Shown here: piece by piece, positions 7,728 through 13,731 of the stretch
Layout of the letters: each line of letters begins with the position of its first letter
Numbering within the stretch: the first letter of the stretch is position 1
Origin: Anaerolineae bacterium
GTDB lineage: Bacteria; Chloroflexota; Anaerolineae; Aggregatilineales; Phototrophicaceae
DNA: 13,731 nt
Assembly (NCBI GenBank): GCA_019912905.1
Contig: JAIOHO010001018.1
Coordinates: 1 to 13,731 of the forward strand
Direction of reading: 5' to 3'
The notes under the pieces: model-generated
What the model was told of the DNA's origin: nothing
What the model saw: the letters and a program-made list of their open reading frames with translations, nothing else
The model's database searches: none
Program-made: the position numbers and the translations under genes

Positions 7728-8414
7728 GTGGAAAATATACCGGAATGGTTGGGAGCTGGCGTCCTAACAGCGGCGCTGGCGGCAGTCGGTTATGTCCTGA
7801 AGACGATTATTCAGGCATGGCTCGATTGGCGTGAAGCGCATCGGACTGCCCGTGAGGAGCGAGTGGCGCGATTGGTTGGGTTGAAGAGTCTGCTTGATAC
7901 TGGCAAGGTCTCGTTCAATGTCCAGGTGAGACACGCAAACGATCTTTATGACGTTTTGCGACGGAGTCAAGCCATATCGCATGATCTCCTGGAGGGTGCG
8001 GAAGGTTTCGATGACTCATTTGCTCGTGCGTACGATGAGTTCACACCAGACCAGAAGGAGCTGCACGAGGTTATTCGCAGTATTACGATGAGTGCGCTGC
8101 GTCCGACCAATCAAGCACTTCTAGAATGGCTGCGACAAGACACATTTCTCAGGGCACAGTGGCGCGATCAAGGTGTCCTCGGCGATCTGGCTAAGAGCCT
8201 CGCTGAACTCGAAGTGCATTTGATACTCTGGCTCGCAAAGTACGATATGTGGATCCCTGATGATCCGCGGCATGCCCTCGTTTTCTTGAACGACGAGAAG
8301 CAGCATGGTGTCAGATTTCCGAACGAGATCGATGATTATGTCAGGAAAGCGCTTGAGCTTAAAACTCTTGGTAGTTCTTCGAAAAGCGCTGCTCCTCAAG
8401 GGGGAAAGTTATGA
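7728..8414 (+). CDS. Single-pass membrane protein with helical soluble domain, function unknown
   Basis: 228 residues, family not recognised. One hydrophobic helix at about 9-30 (LGAGVLTAALAAVGYVLKTI) is followed by a basic stretch (WREAHRTAREERVARL), which suggests the bulk of the protein faces the cytoplasm. The rest is predicted mostly helical, with a tryptophan-rich segment (LILWLAKYDMWIPDD) and no visible catalytic motif. Start is GTG with GGAGG at 7717-7721, six bases away. It follows the spike-tip gene closely and overlaps the next gene by ATGA, so the two downstream proteins are probably made together. It could be an accessory, anchor or cargo protein of the injection system, or half of an unrelated module; this is inference from position only. 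Confidence 0.78.
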   Translation: MENIPEWLGAGVLTAALAAVGYVLKTIIQAWLDWREAHRTAREERVARLVGLKSLLDTGKVSFNVQVRHANDLYDVLRRSQAISHDLLEGAEGFDDSFARAYDEFTPDQKELHEVIRSITMSALRPTNQALLEWLRQDTFLRAQWRDQGVLGDLAKSLAELEVHLILWLAKYDMWIPDDPRHALVFLNDEKQHGVRFPNEIDDYVRKALELKTLGSSSKSAAPQGGKL

Positions 8415-8974
8415 CATCCGATAGCTCCGAAGATCCAAAGATCGAGATTGAGAGAAGGCGCCTTGCGCTTGAGGAGAAGCGCCTCGCGTTTGAAGAACGC
8501 AAAGCGCTGCGCGACCGGCTTGCTGTCCTTGTTCCAGTGCTCGTGGCCCTGCTAACAATCGCATTCAATGTATATGCACAGTACCAGACTTCGCTTGAGC
8601 AGCAGCGGCAGGCGCAGATTGATTTTGCAGCACAACAACGGCAAGCAGAGATTGATTTTCAGTTGAAGGTGGCCGAAATTGTTCTGGATTCAACGAATCC
8701 GGTCACGGTGATCAACAAGGCACGAGCACTCCACGCGCTGATGCCAAACTATTTTCCAACGGACTTCGAGTCCAATTATGTGACAGAGGATTACGATGCA
8801 GCGAACAAGCTCAGTCAGGAAAACCGATTAAGAGTGGCCGAATTGGCAGTACAGCTTCTTCAATTGGAGGCAGACGTTACAGGCGCGCTGCCGGCCGGCG
8901 ATGTTACGATGGCCTGGGATTACAACTATCAGCAGCTCGCTGAAAAGGTTGCTGGCGGCACTTTTGGAAACTAA
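8411..8974 (+). CDS. Small coiled-coil/TM/coiled-coil protein, function unknown
   Basis: 187 residues, not assigned to a family. Order: a charged helix at 10-36 (IEIERRRLALEEKRLAFEER), a hydrophobic segment at about 37-55 (LAVLVPVLVALLTIAFNVY), then a glutamine-rich helix at 56-85 containing two copies of an 11-residue unit. A soluble helical region (about 86-150) and a short tail follow. The layout suggests an oligomerising inner-membrane protein. The start overlaps the upstream stop (ATGA) behind a G-rich Shine-Dalgarno (AAGGGGGA ending near 8405), so translation is coupled to the 228-residue protein and a physical partnership is likely but unproven. No enzymatic motif is visible. Confidence 0.77.
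   Translation: MTSDSSEDPKIEIERRRLALEEKRLAFEERKALRDRLAVLVPVLVALLTIAFNVYAQYQTSLEQQRQAQIDFAAQQRQAEIDFQLKVAEIVLDSTNPVTVINKARALHALMPNYFPTDFESNYVTEDYDAANKLSQENRLRVAELAVQLLQLEADVTGALPAGDVTMAWDYNYQQLAEKVAGGTFGN
8600..8665 (+). repeat. Two tandem 33-base coding repeats
   Basis: Two adjacent 33-base units encode QQRQAQIDFAA and QQRQAEIDFQL. The protein copies differ mainly at their ends while many third codon positions differ (CAG CAG against CAA CAA), so this is an older duplication kept under protein-level constraint. Eleven residues is a hendecad, suited to a coiled coil. Confidence 0.7.
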
Positions 8975-9119
8975 AGAGCCTTTGAGTCAGATTAGGCGCT
9001 CGTGTAGTGGCGTCAGTAGCCTGAGATCCGACCAAGTATTATGTCGGGACAAAGCAAAGATACCAAGACTTCTCTAGGCGCATTCCGCGGCATTAAGCGT
9101 AGGTTCCAGCTTATCGCTC

Positions 9120-9125
9120 TATAAT
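9120..9125 (+). promoter_or_regulatory. Possible -10 box before the DUF4231 gene
   Basis: A perfect TATAAT lies 79 bases before the preferred DUF4231 start, in the 230-base gap between it and the coiled-coil gene. I see no good -35 hexamer at 16 to 18 bases upstream, so this is only a candidate. The rest of the gap shows no gene, RNA or clear terminator. Confidence 0.25.
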
Positions 9126-9192
9126 CTCAATTTCGGCTGGACTTCTAGGAAAACATGGTTTGAAGGGTTTTCGCAGAGATAAGGAATATCGT

Positions 9193-9196
9193 GGAG
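9193..9196 (+). promoter_or_regulatory. Shine-Dalgarno site setting the DUF4231 start
   Basis: GGAG eight bases before ATG 9205 favours this start over the in-frame TTG at 9160, which has no comparable site. The longer reading would add only a basic 15-residue leader. Confidence 0.5.
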
Positions 9197-9204
9197 AAAA
9201 TGAC

Positions 9205-10350
9205 ATGGCACAGCAACAAGCCCATAATTCTATTGGTAGGTTGTTCCAGGCAGCTCAACACCGGATTCGGGGTGACGATAGTTCACCTGCATCTTCAGCG
9301 TCGGCGAGCACCGCAACTCTGTACGATCCTGCACTGTTGGCAGCATATCGGCAAATGCAAGATTATGACGTATTCGCGTGGAAACGGAAGCGCAATTACC
9401 GCCTGTTCCGCTTCGCCGTAATCATGATGGGTGTGTTCGCAGGTATTTTTGGAGTTTTGAGTACGGACTCCCACACACAGGCTGGCACGCTTTACAATGC
9501 CGTGCTACGCATACTCGTCATCGCTTTTCCGATTGTCAGTCTCGCGCTCATGCGTTTTGCTTCGCAGTTTGCAACCAGTAACGCTTGGATCGAACATCGA
9601 GTGGCAGCGGAAATCGTCCGTTCGGCAATCTGGAAATACCGGGTTCTACTTAACGCAAGTCCTTCATCGACTGATGTTGAAAAAGAGAATCTGCGCAAGG
9701 ATGTCTTGAGCGCGATTCAAGAAGCCGAGAAATGGATTAGCGAGCATAACGCTGCCCAACCAGCAATGCGCGATCGTACATCTGAAGAGATTGCACGCGC
9801 AGCGAAATATCGAGATGATGATGGCTTTAGGCCTGTGAACTCAGATGCCTATCTTCAACAGCGGGCAGAAGCGCAGTGGAAATGGTATGTCAAGACGATC
9901 GATTCTGACTACAATCAATTCAAACGAGCGCAATTGGCCGTGTTGGGATTGGGTATTGTAATCTCGTTAATGTCTGCATTTGGATTTGCGATGGAATGGG
10001 TCGCGATTCTGTCATCCTTGTCAACATCGCTCCTGCTGCTTTCCAGCATCGACATGGTCGGCAAAGCCCATCCCCTATTTCATGAAACTGCGAGCAAATT
10101 GCGCGCGGAGGTTGATTCTTGGAATATCAAGACCGTGAATGAACAACAGGACCCGAAGCATGTAGAGCAGTTTCTGGCCAATGTTGAGAGTATCCTCACT
10201 GAAGAGCGCACACTCTGGCGTGAGGAGGCCGTCAAGATTCAGAGTATGAACGAGGAAGCGATCTTCTCCAGTCTGAACCAATTGGTGCAGAAGTCGTCTG
10301 AGGTTGCTGATAAGGAGGCACCCGCTGAACAACCGCCTCCGAACGGATGA
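9205..10350 (+). CDS. DUF4231 (SLATT-type) four-helix membrane protein
   Basis: 381 residues with two helix pairs: about 68-86 and 97-117, then 242-261 and 264-282. The C-terminal half (about 215-345) fits DUF4231 (PF14015): RAEAQWKWYVKTIDSDYNQF leads into the third helix, and after the fourth come a KAHPLFHETAS stretch and a long amphipathic helix with SILTEERTLW. The N-terminal half looks like a second, diverged 2TM unit (YRLFRFAVIMMGVFAG, then RFASQFATSNAWIEHRVAAE). DUF4231 belongs to the SLATT superfamily, proposed to be membrane-perturbing effectors that couple to sensor domains in prokaryotic conflict systems. No sensor or nucleotide-synthase gene is next to it here. It follows the coiled-coil gene by 230 bases and ends 16 bases before an IS left end, so any former downstream partner may have been displaced. 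Confidence 0.8.
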   Translation: MAQQQAHNSIGRLFQAAQHRIRGDDSSPASSASASTATLYDPALLAAYRQMQDYDVFAWKRKRNYRLFRFAVIMMGVFAGIFGVLSTDSHTQAGTLYNAVLRILVIAFPIVSLALMRFASQFATSNAWIEHRVAAEIVRSAIWKYRVLLNASPSSTDVEKENLRKDVLSAIQEAEKWISEHNAAQPAMRDRTSEEIARAAKYRDDDGFRPVNSDAYLQQRAEAQWKWYVKTIDSDYNQFKRAQLAVLGLGIVISLMSAFGFAMEWVAILSSLSTSLLLLSSIDMVGKAHPLFHETASKLRAEVDSWNIKTVNEQQDPKHVEQFLANVESILTEERTLWREEAVKIQSMNEEAIFSSLNQLVQKSSEVADKEAPAEQPPPNG

Positions 10351-10366
10351 CACTGATCCAATGCAA

Positions 10367-10387
10367 CTAACTGGACAATGCCGGTTA
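10367..10387 (+). repeat. Left terminal inverted repeat of the IS701-like element
   Basis: These 21 bases match the reverse complement of 11747-11767 at 20 positions; the mismatch is the third base of the inner half (G against A). Confidence 0.75.
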
Positions 10388-10433
10388 AGGGGAATGCGGG
10401 TACTCTCTGGCGAAAAGCAGAGTGGGATGGTGC

Positions 10434-11749
10434 ATGGATTTCGAGAGCGCGACGGCCTGGGCGCAGTCGTTTGAAGACTATTTCGAGCGATTTGCGCCGT
10501 TGTTTCATCGCAGTGAGAACCGCCAGAGTGTTCAGCACTATCTTCGTGGGTTGCTGGCCGAGGTCAAGCGCAAGAACACCTGGCAGATGGCCGAAGTGCT
10601 GGGTTTGCATGATCCGCATCCTTGCAGCGGGTGCTCAATGAAGCCCTGTGGGATGCAGCCGCAGTGCGCCGCCAGTTACGGCGGGCGATCATCCAGCAGT
10701 TGGGGTATGAATCGGGGATCGGTGTTATTGATGAGAGTGGCTTTGTGAAATGGGGCGACAAATCTGCCGGGGTTGGACATCAGTATTGTGGGCGCGTGGG
10801 CAAAGTCGAGAACTGTCAGGTGGGGGTGTATTGGGGCTATGTGGCCCCGACCGGCGCGGCCTTTCTGGATTGTCGCCTGTACCTGCCTCAGGCCTGGTGT
10901 GATGATCGGGCGCGGTGTCAGGCGGCCAAGATCCCGGATGACGTGCCCTTCCAGACCAAGCCCCAAATCGCGCAAGCGATTTTGAAGCAGGCCTGGGCGG
11001 AAGATGTCCCGATGCAACGGGGGGTCGGTGACACCCTGTATGGCAATTCGCCCGGCTTGCGTGAGGCTATTCATCATCATCAACGCTACTATGTGCTGGC
11101 GATTGGGGCCCCGCATCAAGTCATGCCTGCCGACCACCGGCAAATAATCTCTCTTCACACCCTGGTATCGAGGCTAGCGGAGACCGATTGGGAACGATTG
11201 TGCTTTCGCGTCGGCGCGAAGGGCTTGATCTGGTACGAGTGGCAGGCCGTGCGGATCACCCTGGCCAATGACACCATCGGTGAACAGTGGTTACTCATGC
11301 AGCGCCCCCTCGATGAGAAGTCAACCTATATCTTCTGGCTCTCCAATGCGCCGGTGGATACGCCCATTGTGACCTTTGCCGCGGTGGCCCTGGCGCGACA
11401 TCCGCTTGAGCACTTACTCGAGGAAGCCGAAGGCCAGGTAGGCATGGCCGACTATGAGGTACGCCTTGGCATGGCTGGCACCAGCAGATGACCCTGGTGA
11501 TGCTGGCCCACACCTGCCTCAAACTGCTCCAGCATGACCAGCGAGAAAAAAAGCGCGTTGCCCACCTGATTGCGCTTCAGCCTGGCTGAACTGCGCTGTC
11601 TACTCAATATCGTGCTACCGACCCCGACCCTGTCTCGTGAGTTTCGTTTGCAGTGTTTCTGGTAGCGACGCAAACAGCGTCTGCAAGCGATTGCCGTTCA
11701 CTATCACCTCCCGCTTGAACCGCTACTCCAACTGTCTCTCCCGCCCTAA
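10434..11749 (+). pseudogene. IS701-type transposase, three frameshifts and a stop
   Basis: DDE transposase remnant (DDE_5/IS701 type). Segment 1 starts at ATG 10434 (MDFESATAWAQSFEDYF) and runs to LGLHDPHP near 10620. A one-base loss moves the frame to 10622 (LQRVLNEALWD). Segment 2 carries VIDESGFVKWGDKSAGVGHQ (first Asp), YCGRVGKVENCQVGVYWG, RLYLPQAW, and DTLYGNS where family members have D-x-x-Y-G. It continues to YEVR near 11464. A second one-base loss leads to WHGWHQQMTLVMLAHTCLK, and an extra base near 11575 leads to FSLAELRCLLNIVLP. A TAG at 11663-11665 interrupts that last frame, which otherwise reads to TAA 11747-11749 inside the right end. The shift site at 10620 has no canonical slippery heptamer, so programmed frameshifting is unlikely. 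Confidence 0.82.
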
Positions 11750-11770
11750 CTGGCATTGTCCAGTTAGGGC
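11743..11770. repeat. Perfect 11-bp palindrome at the IS701-like right end
   Basis: GCCCTAACTGG is followed by six bases and its exact reverse complement CCAGTTAGGGC. The right terminal repeat lies within it. The corresponding left end is a weaker palindrome (CTAACTGG then CCGGTTAA). It could fold in mRNA and contribute to termination of either flanking transposase; there is no T-run. Confidence 0.7.
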
Positions 11771-11778
11771 TGAGTTCC

Positions 11779-12180
11779 TTAAATACGGTATAAATGAAGT
11801 CGCCGCTTTTTGCGAGGCGGTTTGTTGGGTCGGCCCCAGATCCAAGGCTTAGCGCGCCGGTTCAATTGGTGGGTGGCGACTGTAGTGGCCTGCTCGATCT
11901 CAAGATAATCAGCAAAGGTCTGACCGGCCAACGCCTCACGACGTAACAAGCGCCACCAGCCTTCTTGCAGGTTCAGCCAGGCGGCCCCTTTGGGAATAAA
12001 GACGTGCTGGATACGGGGGTGATCTTCCAGCCAGGTCCGGGTCTTGACACTGGTGTGACTGGAGAGATTATCGGTGATGAGGTACAACGTGCCCTGTGGA
12101 TGGGTGTGTTCCAATTGACCCAGGAAGCGGCAATAATTGTCCGAATTGCGCGAGCGCGCCGCCATGGTGTCAATGCCGGG
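11779..12180 (-). pseudogene. IS630-type transposase, C-terminal fragment
   Basis: Minus-strand remnant of an IS630-family DDE_3 transposase, about 130 residues. Counting from an internal ATG at 12165, RNSDNYCRFLGQLE leads to GTLYLITDNLSSH (second catalytic Asp, residue 32). WLNLQEGWWRLLRREAL follows, with the catalytic Glu at 69, then WIWGRPNKPPRKK and the usual YRI terminus. The N-terminal half, including the first Asp, is missing: the frame meets TAG at 12183-12181, immediately next to the ISL3 left end. Its own right terminal repeat is not visible either, since the IS701-like end lies 11 bases beyond the stop codon. It is therefore cut at both sides and non-functional. Confidence 0.85.
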
Positions 12181-12186
12181 CTAGAA

Positions 12187-12207
12187 GGGTCTTTCGGCAT
12201 TTTGGTG
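12187..12207 (+). repeat. ISL3 left terminal repeat
   Basis: Begins GGGTCTTTCGGCATTTTGG. No inverted partner is present in the window because the right part of the element is lost, so its exact length cannot be set. The eight bases before it (GGCTAGAA) would be one copy of an 8-bp target duplication if the element follows the family rule. Confidence 0.6.
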
Positions 12208-12216
12208 ATGTCGCCT

Positions 12217-12260
12217 CGAACTCACACCTGAATCTGGCAAAATAGGTGCACCTGAGTTCG
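12217..12260 (+). promoter_or_regulatory. Inverted repeat in the ISL3 transposase leader
   Basis: CGAACTCA (12217-12224) is the exact reverse complement of TGAGTTCG (12253-12260), with inner CACCT and AGGTG arms that can extend the stem. The last G of the right arm is the first G of the GGAGGG Shine-Dalgarno (12260-12265) for the start at 12271. This could weaken translation of transcripts entering from outside, a known strategy of IS elements; the effect here is inference. Confidence 0.45.
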
Positions 12261-12270
12261 GAGGGACAAC

Positions 12271-13594
12271 ATGTTTGAGCTGCTGGTGCCCGATGCGGAG
12301 CAGGTACGCTTGGATACCATGTTCGTTCTGGAGGGAAGTGCGCAAATTGTGCTGGAACTCACGGCCAACACAGGCGCCTCAGCCTGTCCGCTGTGTCATC
12401 AGCGGAGCACAAAGGTGCATAGTCGGTATCATCGCCACCTCACTGATCTCCCTTGGGCTGACCTCCCGGTCTCGATTTCGCTGAGCGTTCGCCGCTTTTT
12501 CTGTCCCAACGCCCACTGCCCCAGAGCGATTTTCTGCGAACGACTCCCCGGTGTGGTGGCGCCCTGGGCGCGGCGGACGGAGCGCCTGGCCGCTGTGCAG
12601 CAGGCCATTGGGTTGGCGCTCGGTGGCGCGGCGGGAGCCAGGTTGACCGTCGCTCTCAAGATGAAGGCGGGCATTGACCTGCTGCTCTGTCTGGTTCGAC
12701 GAAGGGAGCGGCCCGACCCACCCGCGCCACGAGTTCTGGGCGTCGATGACTGGGCCAAGCGCAAAGGACAAGATTATGGCACCATTCTGGTCGATTTGGA
12801 GCGCGGTGAAATTGTGGATTTGCTGGCCGACAGGACGGCAGAAACGCTCATTGCATGGCTCAAAGCGCATCCGGGGATTGAAATCGTGGCTCGAGATCGC
12901 TCTCAAACCTATGCCGAGGCCATCCAACAGGGTGCCCCTGAGGCGATCCAGGTGGCTGACCGCTGGCATTTACTCAAGAATCTAGCCGATGCCGTGTTCA
13001 AGCTGCTGCAACAGGGGCAGGGAACGATTAGAAAGCAATTGGCTTCCATCACCGAGCAAACGGCAGTGAATAACGGCCCGCCAGAACTGCCCAAAGCGGT
13101 TCGGTCACCCGGGCTGGAGCTACTCACACAAGCCGAACAACGCCGAAAGGAACGGATGGGACTTGCCCGGCAGCTCCACAGTCAGGGGTGGACTCAGAAA
13201 AGCATCGCTCACCATCTCAATGTCGACCGCAAGACCGTGCGCCGTTATTTACACGCCGCTACACCGGTCGTCAGACGACCTCGGTCAGGTCAACGGCTGG
13301 TGGATCCGTTTAAGGCTTATCTCCTCAAACGCTGGAATGAGGGTTGCTATAACGCGGCCCAGTTGTACCGGGAAATCCAGCGACAAGGCTATGCCGGGAA
13401 GGTCACCGTGGTACGCGACTTTGTTCAACAACTGCGCCAGGCCAGTGGCTTGCCCCCCAAAGTTCGCTCCGGCAACGGCCACCTGTTGAGCGGTGATCCG
13501 ACAAAACAGCCCCCGTCGCTGCGTGTGCGTTGACCTGGTCGATTGTCAAGTGTCCAGAGCGCCGCTCAGCGGCGGATGAAGCGCTGCTGGCTCA
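12271..13594 (+). pseudogene. ISL3-family transposase, frameshifted and truncated
   Basis: ISL3 transposase. N-terminal zinc ribbon (zf-ISL3): Cys39 and Cys42 (CPLC), then RRFFCPNAHCPRAIFCERLP with Cys78 and Cys83. The DDE_Tnp_ISL3 domain starts at VLGVDDWAKRKGQDYGTILV (Asp159/160) and continues to IVARDRSQTYAEAI (Asp209) and ADRWHLLKNLADA. A helix-turn-helix lies near 304-330 (GWTQKSIAHHLNVDRKTVRR). Near residue 418, CGT is followed by an extra GT (13525-13526), giving a stop at 13531-13533. Removing those two bases restores RALTWSIVKCPERRSAADEA, the expected continuation. Homology ends at about 13594, so the final catalytic Glu is missing. Start ATG has GGAGGG five bases upstream. Not functional. 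Confidence 0.85.
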
Positions 13595-13731
13595 GAGCGC
13601 ATCTGAAAAGGGGTAAGATGTGGTGTAAAATGGGAGGATGAACCGAAAAGCCTACCCAACAGACCTGAAAGATGCCGAGTGGGAAATCTTGAGACCACTG
13701 CTCCCGGATGCGAAAGCGGGTGGCAGACCGC
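13595..13731. mobile_element. IS5-family element, left part (runs off the window)
   Basis: The left boundary is placed at GAGCGCATCTGAAAAGGGG, where ISL3 transposase similarity ends and 43 bases before the IS5-type start codon. This end resembles IS1031/ISL2-group termini, but with no right end in the window the repeat cannot be confirmed. TCA just before it would be a possible 3-bp target site. Confidence 0.55.
13638..13731 (+). CDS. IS5-family transposase, N-terminal part (3' partial)
   Basis: Open from ATG 13638 to the window edge, 31 residues: MNRKAYPTDLKDAEWEIL followed by RPLLPDAKAGGRP. This is the typical N-terminus of IS5-family (DUF4096) transposases, with the D-L-x-D-x-x-W and L-L-P pattern. 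GGGAGG touches the ATG directly, an unfavourable spacing, so translation may be weak. No catalytic residues fall within the visible part, so integrity cannot be judged. Confidence 0.82.
   Translation, partial: MNRKAYPTDLKDAEWEILRPLLPDAKAGGRP

Larger units (their letters stand above)
10367..11767. mobile_element. Degenerate IS701-like insertion sequence
   Basis: A roughly 1.4 kb element with matching ends around a broken IS701-type transposase. The left end CTAACTGGACAATGCCGGTTA (10367-10387) is repeated inverted at 11747-11767 with one mismatch in 21 bases. Both ends begin with a YTAR-like tetranucleotide, as expected for IS701 target sites, but CTAA and TTAG are not a direct repeat, so no target duplication can be claimed. 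The element inserted just behind the DUF4231 gene. It looks immobile on its own because of the transposase damage. Confidence 0.78.
12187..13594. mobile_element. ISL3-family element, truncated on the right
   Basis: The left end GGGTCTTTCGGCATTTTGGT has the usual GG-x-TCTTT form of ISL3 ends and abuts the broken IS630 gene, so this element inserted into it. The transposase runs rightward, loses its frame and stops being recognisable where the IS5-family element begins, at about 13595. The right end and target duplication are not in the window. The right boundary given is an estimate. Confidence 0.72.

Noticed and set aside
8975..9204. Small RNA or terminator in the gap before the DUF4231 gene
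   Set aside because: Only short imperfect inverted repeats are present, with no stable stem plus T-run; nothing supports a discrete feature beyond a weak -10 candidate.
10610..10630. Programmed frameshift in the IS701-like transposase
   Set aside because: No canonical slippery sequence is seen, and two more frameshifts and a stop follow, so decay explains it better.
10367..11767. Target-site duplication flanking the IS701-like element
   Set aside because: The tetranucleotides at the two ends (CTAA and TTAG) both fit YTAR but are reverse complements, not direct repeats.
13560..13574. Seven-bp inverted repeat with one-base loop (CGCCGCT, AGCGGCG) as a terminator
   Set aside because: It lies within former transposase coding sequence encoding ERRSAAD, and no T-run follows.
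1..13731. CRISPR array, tRNA or rRNA
   Set aside because: No regularly spaced repeats, cloverleaf or ribosomal RNA sequence was seen on either strand.

Overview
The window reads as a bacterial accessory region in two parts. Positions 1 to about 10350 hold a one-strand gene cluster for the baseplate, tail tip and downstream genes of a phage-tail-like contractile injection system of the extracellular (eCIS) type. Positions about 10367 to 13731 hold a pile of decaying insertion sequences. Base composition is moderate and there is no rRNA, tRNA or other taxonomic marker. A free-living environmental bacterium with eCIS loci, for example Chloroflexota or Cyanobacteria, would fit, but that is an impression from the protein families and not a demonstrated placement.

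Injection-system genes: the window opens inside a large baseplate J-like protein (TIGR02243 type). It is followed by a short paralogue that keeps the family's N- and C-terminal blocks but lacks the long middle, then a tail protein I-like protein (TIGR02242 type), a probable fibre or tip-associated protein, a protein with four PKD repeats, and a DUF4280 PAAR-like spike tip. Genes overlap by 4 to 20 bases or lie 12 to 20 bases apart up to the PKD gene, with good Shine-Dalgarno sites, so they look like one operon. The last 137-base gap, before DUF4280, is the loosest. Sheath, tube, gp25, LysM and AAA+ ATPase genes would have to lie upstream of the window; none is present here.

Downstream membrane genes: behind the spike-tip gene come three unfamiliar or poorly characterised genes. 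They are a protein with one N-terminal membrane helix and a helical soluble domain, a small coiled-coil/membrane/coiled-coil protein translationally coupled to it, and a four-helix protein with a C-terminal DUF4231 (SLATT-type) domain. Their position is where eCIS loci often carry cargo or accessory genes. They could be effectors, membrane anchors for the particle, or an independent conflict module. The sequence cannot decide between these, and this is the most interesting part of the window.

Insertion-sequence graveyard: an IS701-like element with recognisable ends carries a transposase broken by three frameshifts and a stop. It abuts the 3' part of an IS630-type transposase on the minus strand. 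That fragment is cut by an ISL3-type element, whose own transposase has a two-base frameshift and is cut in turn by an IS5-family element running off the right edge. The order of nesting suggests IS630 first, then ISL3, then IS5.
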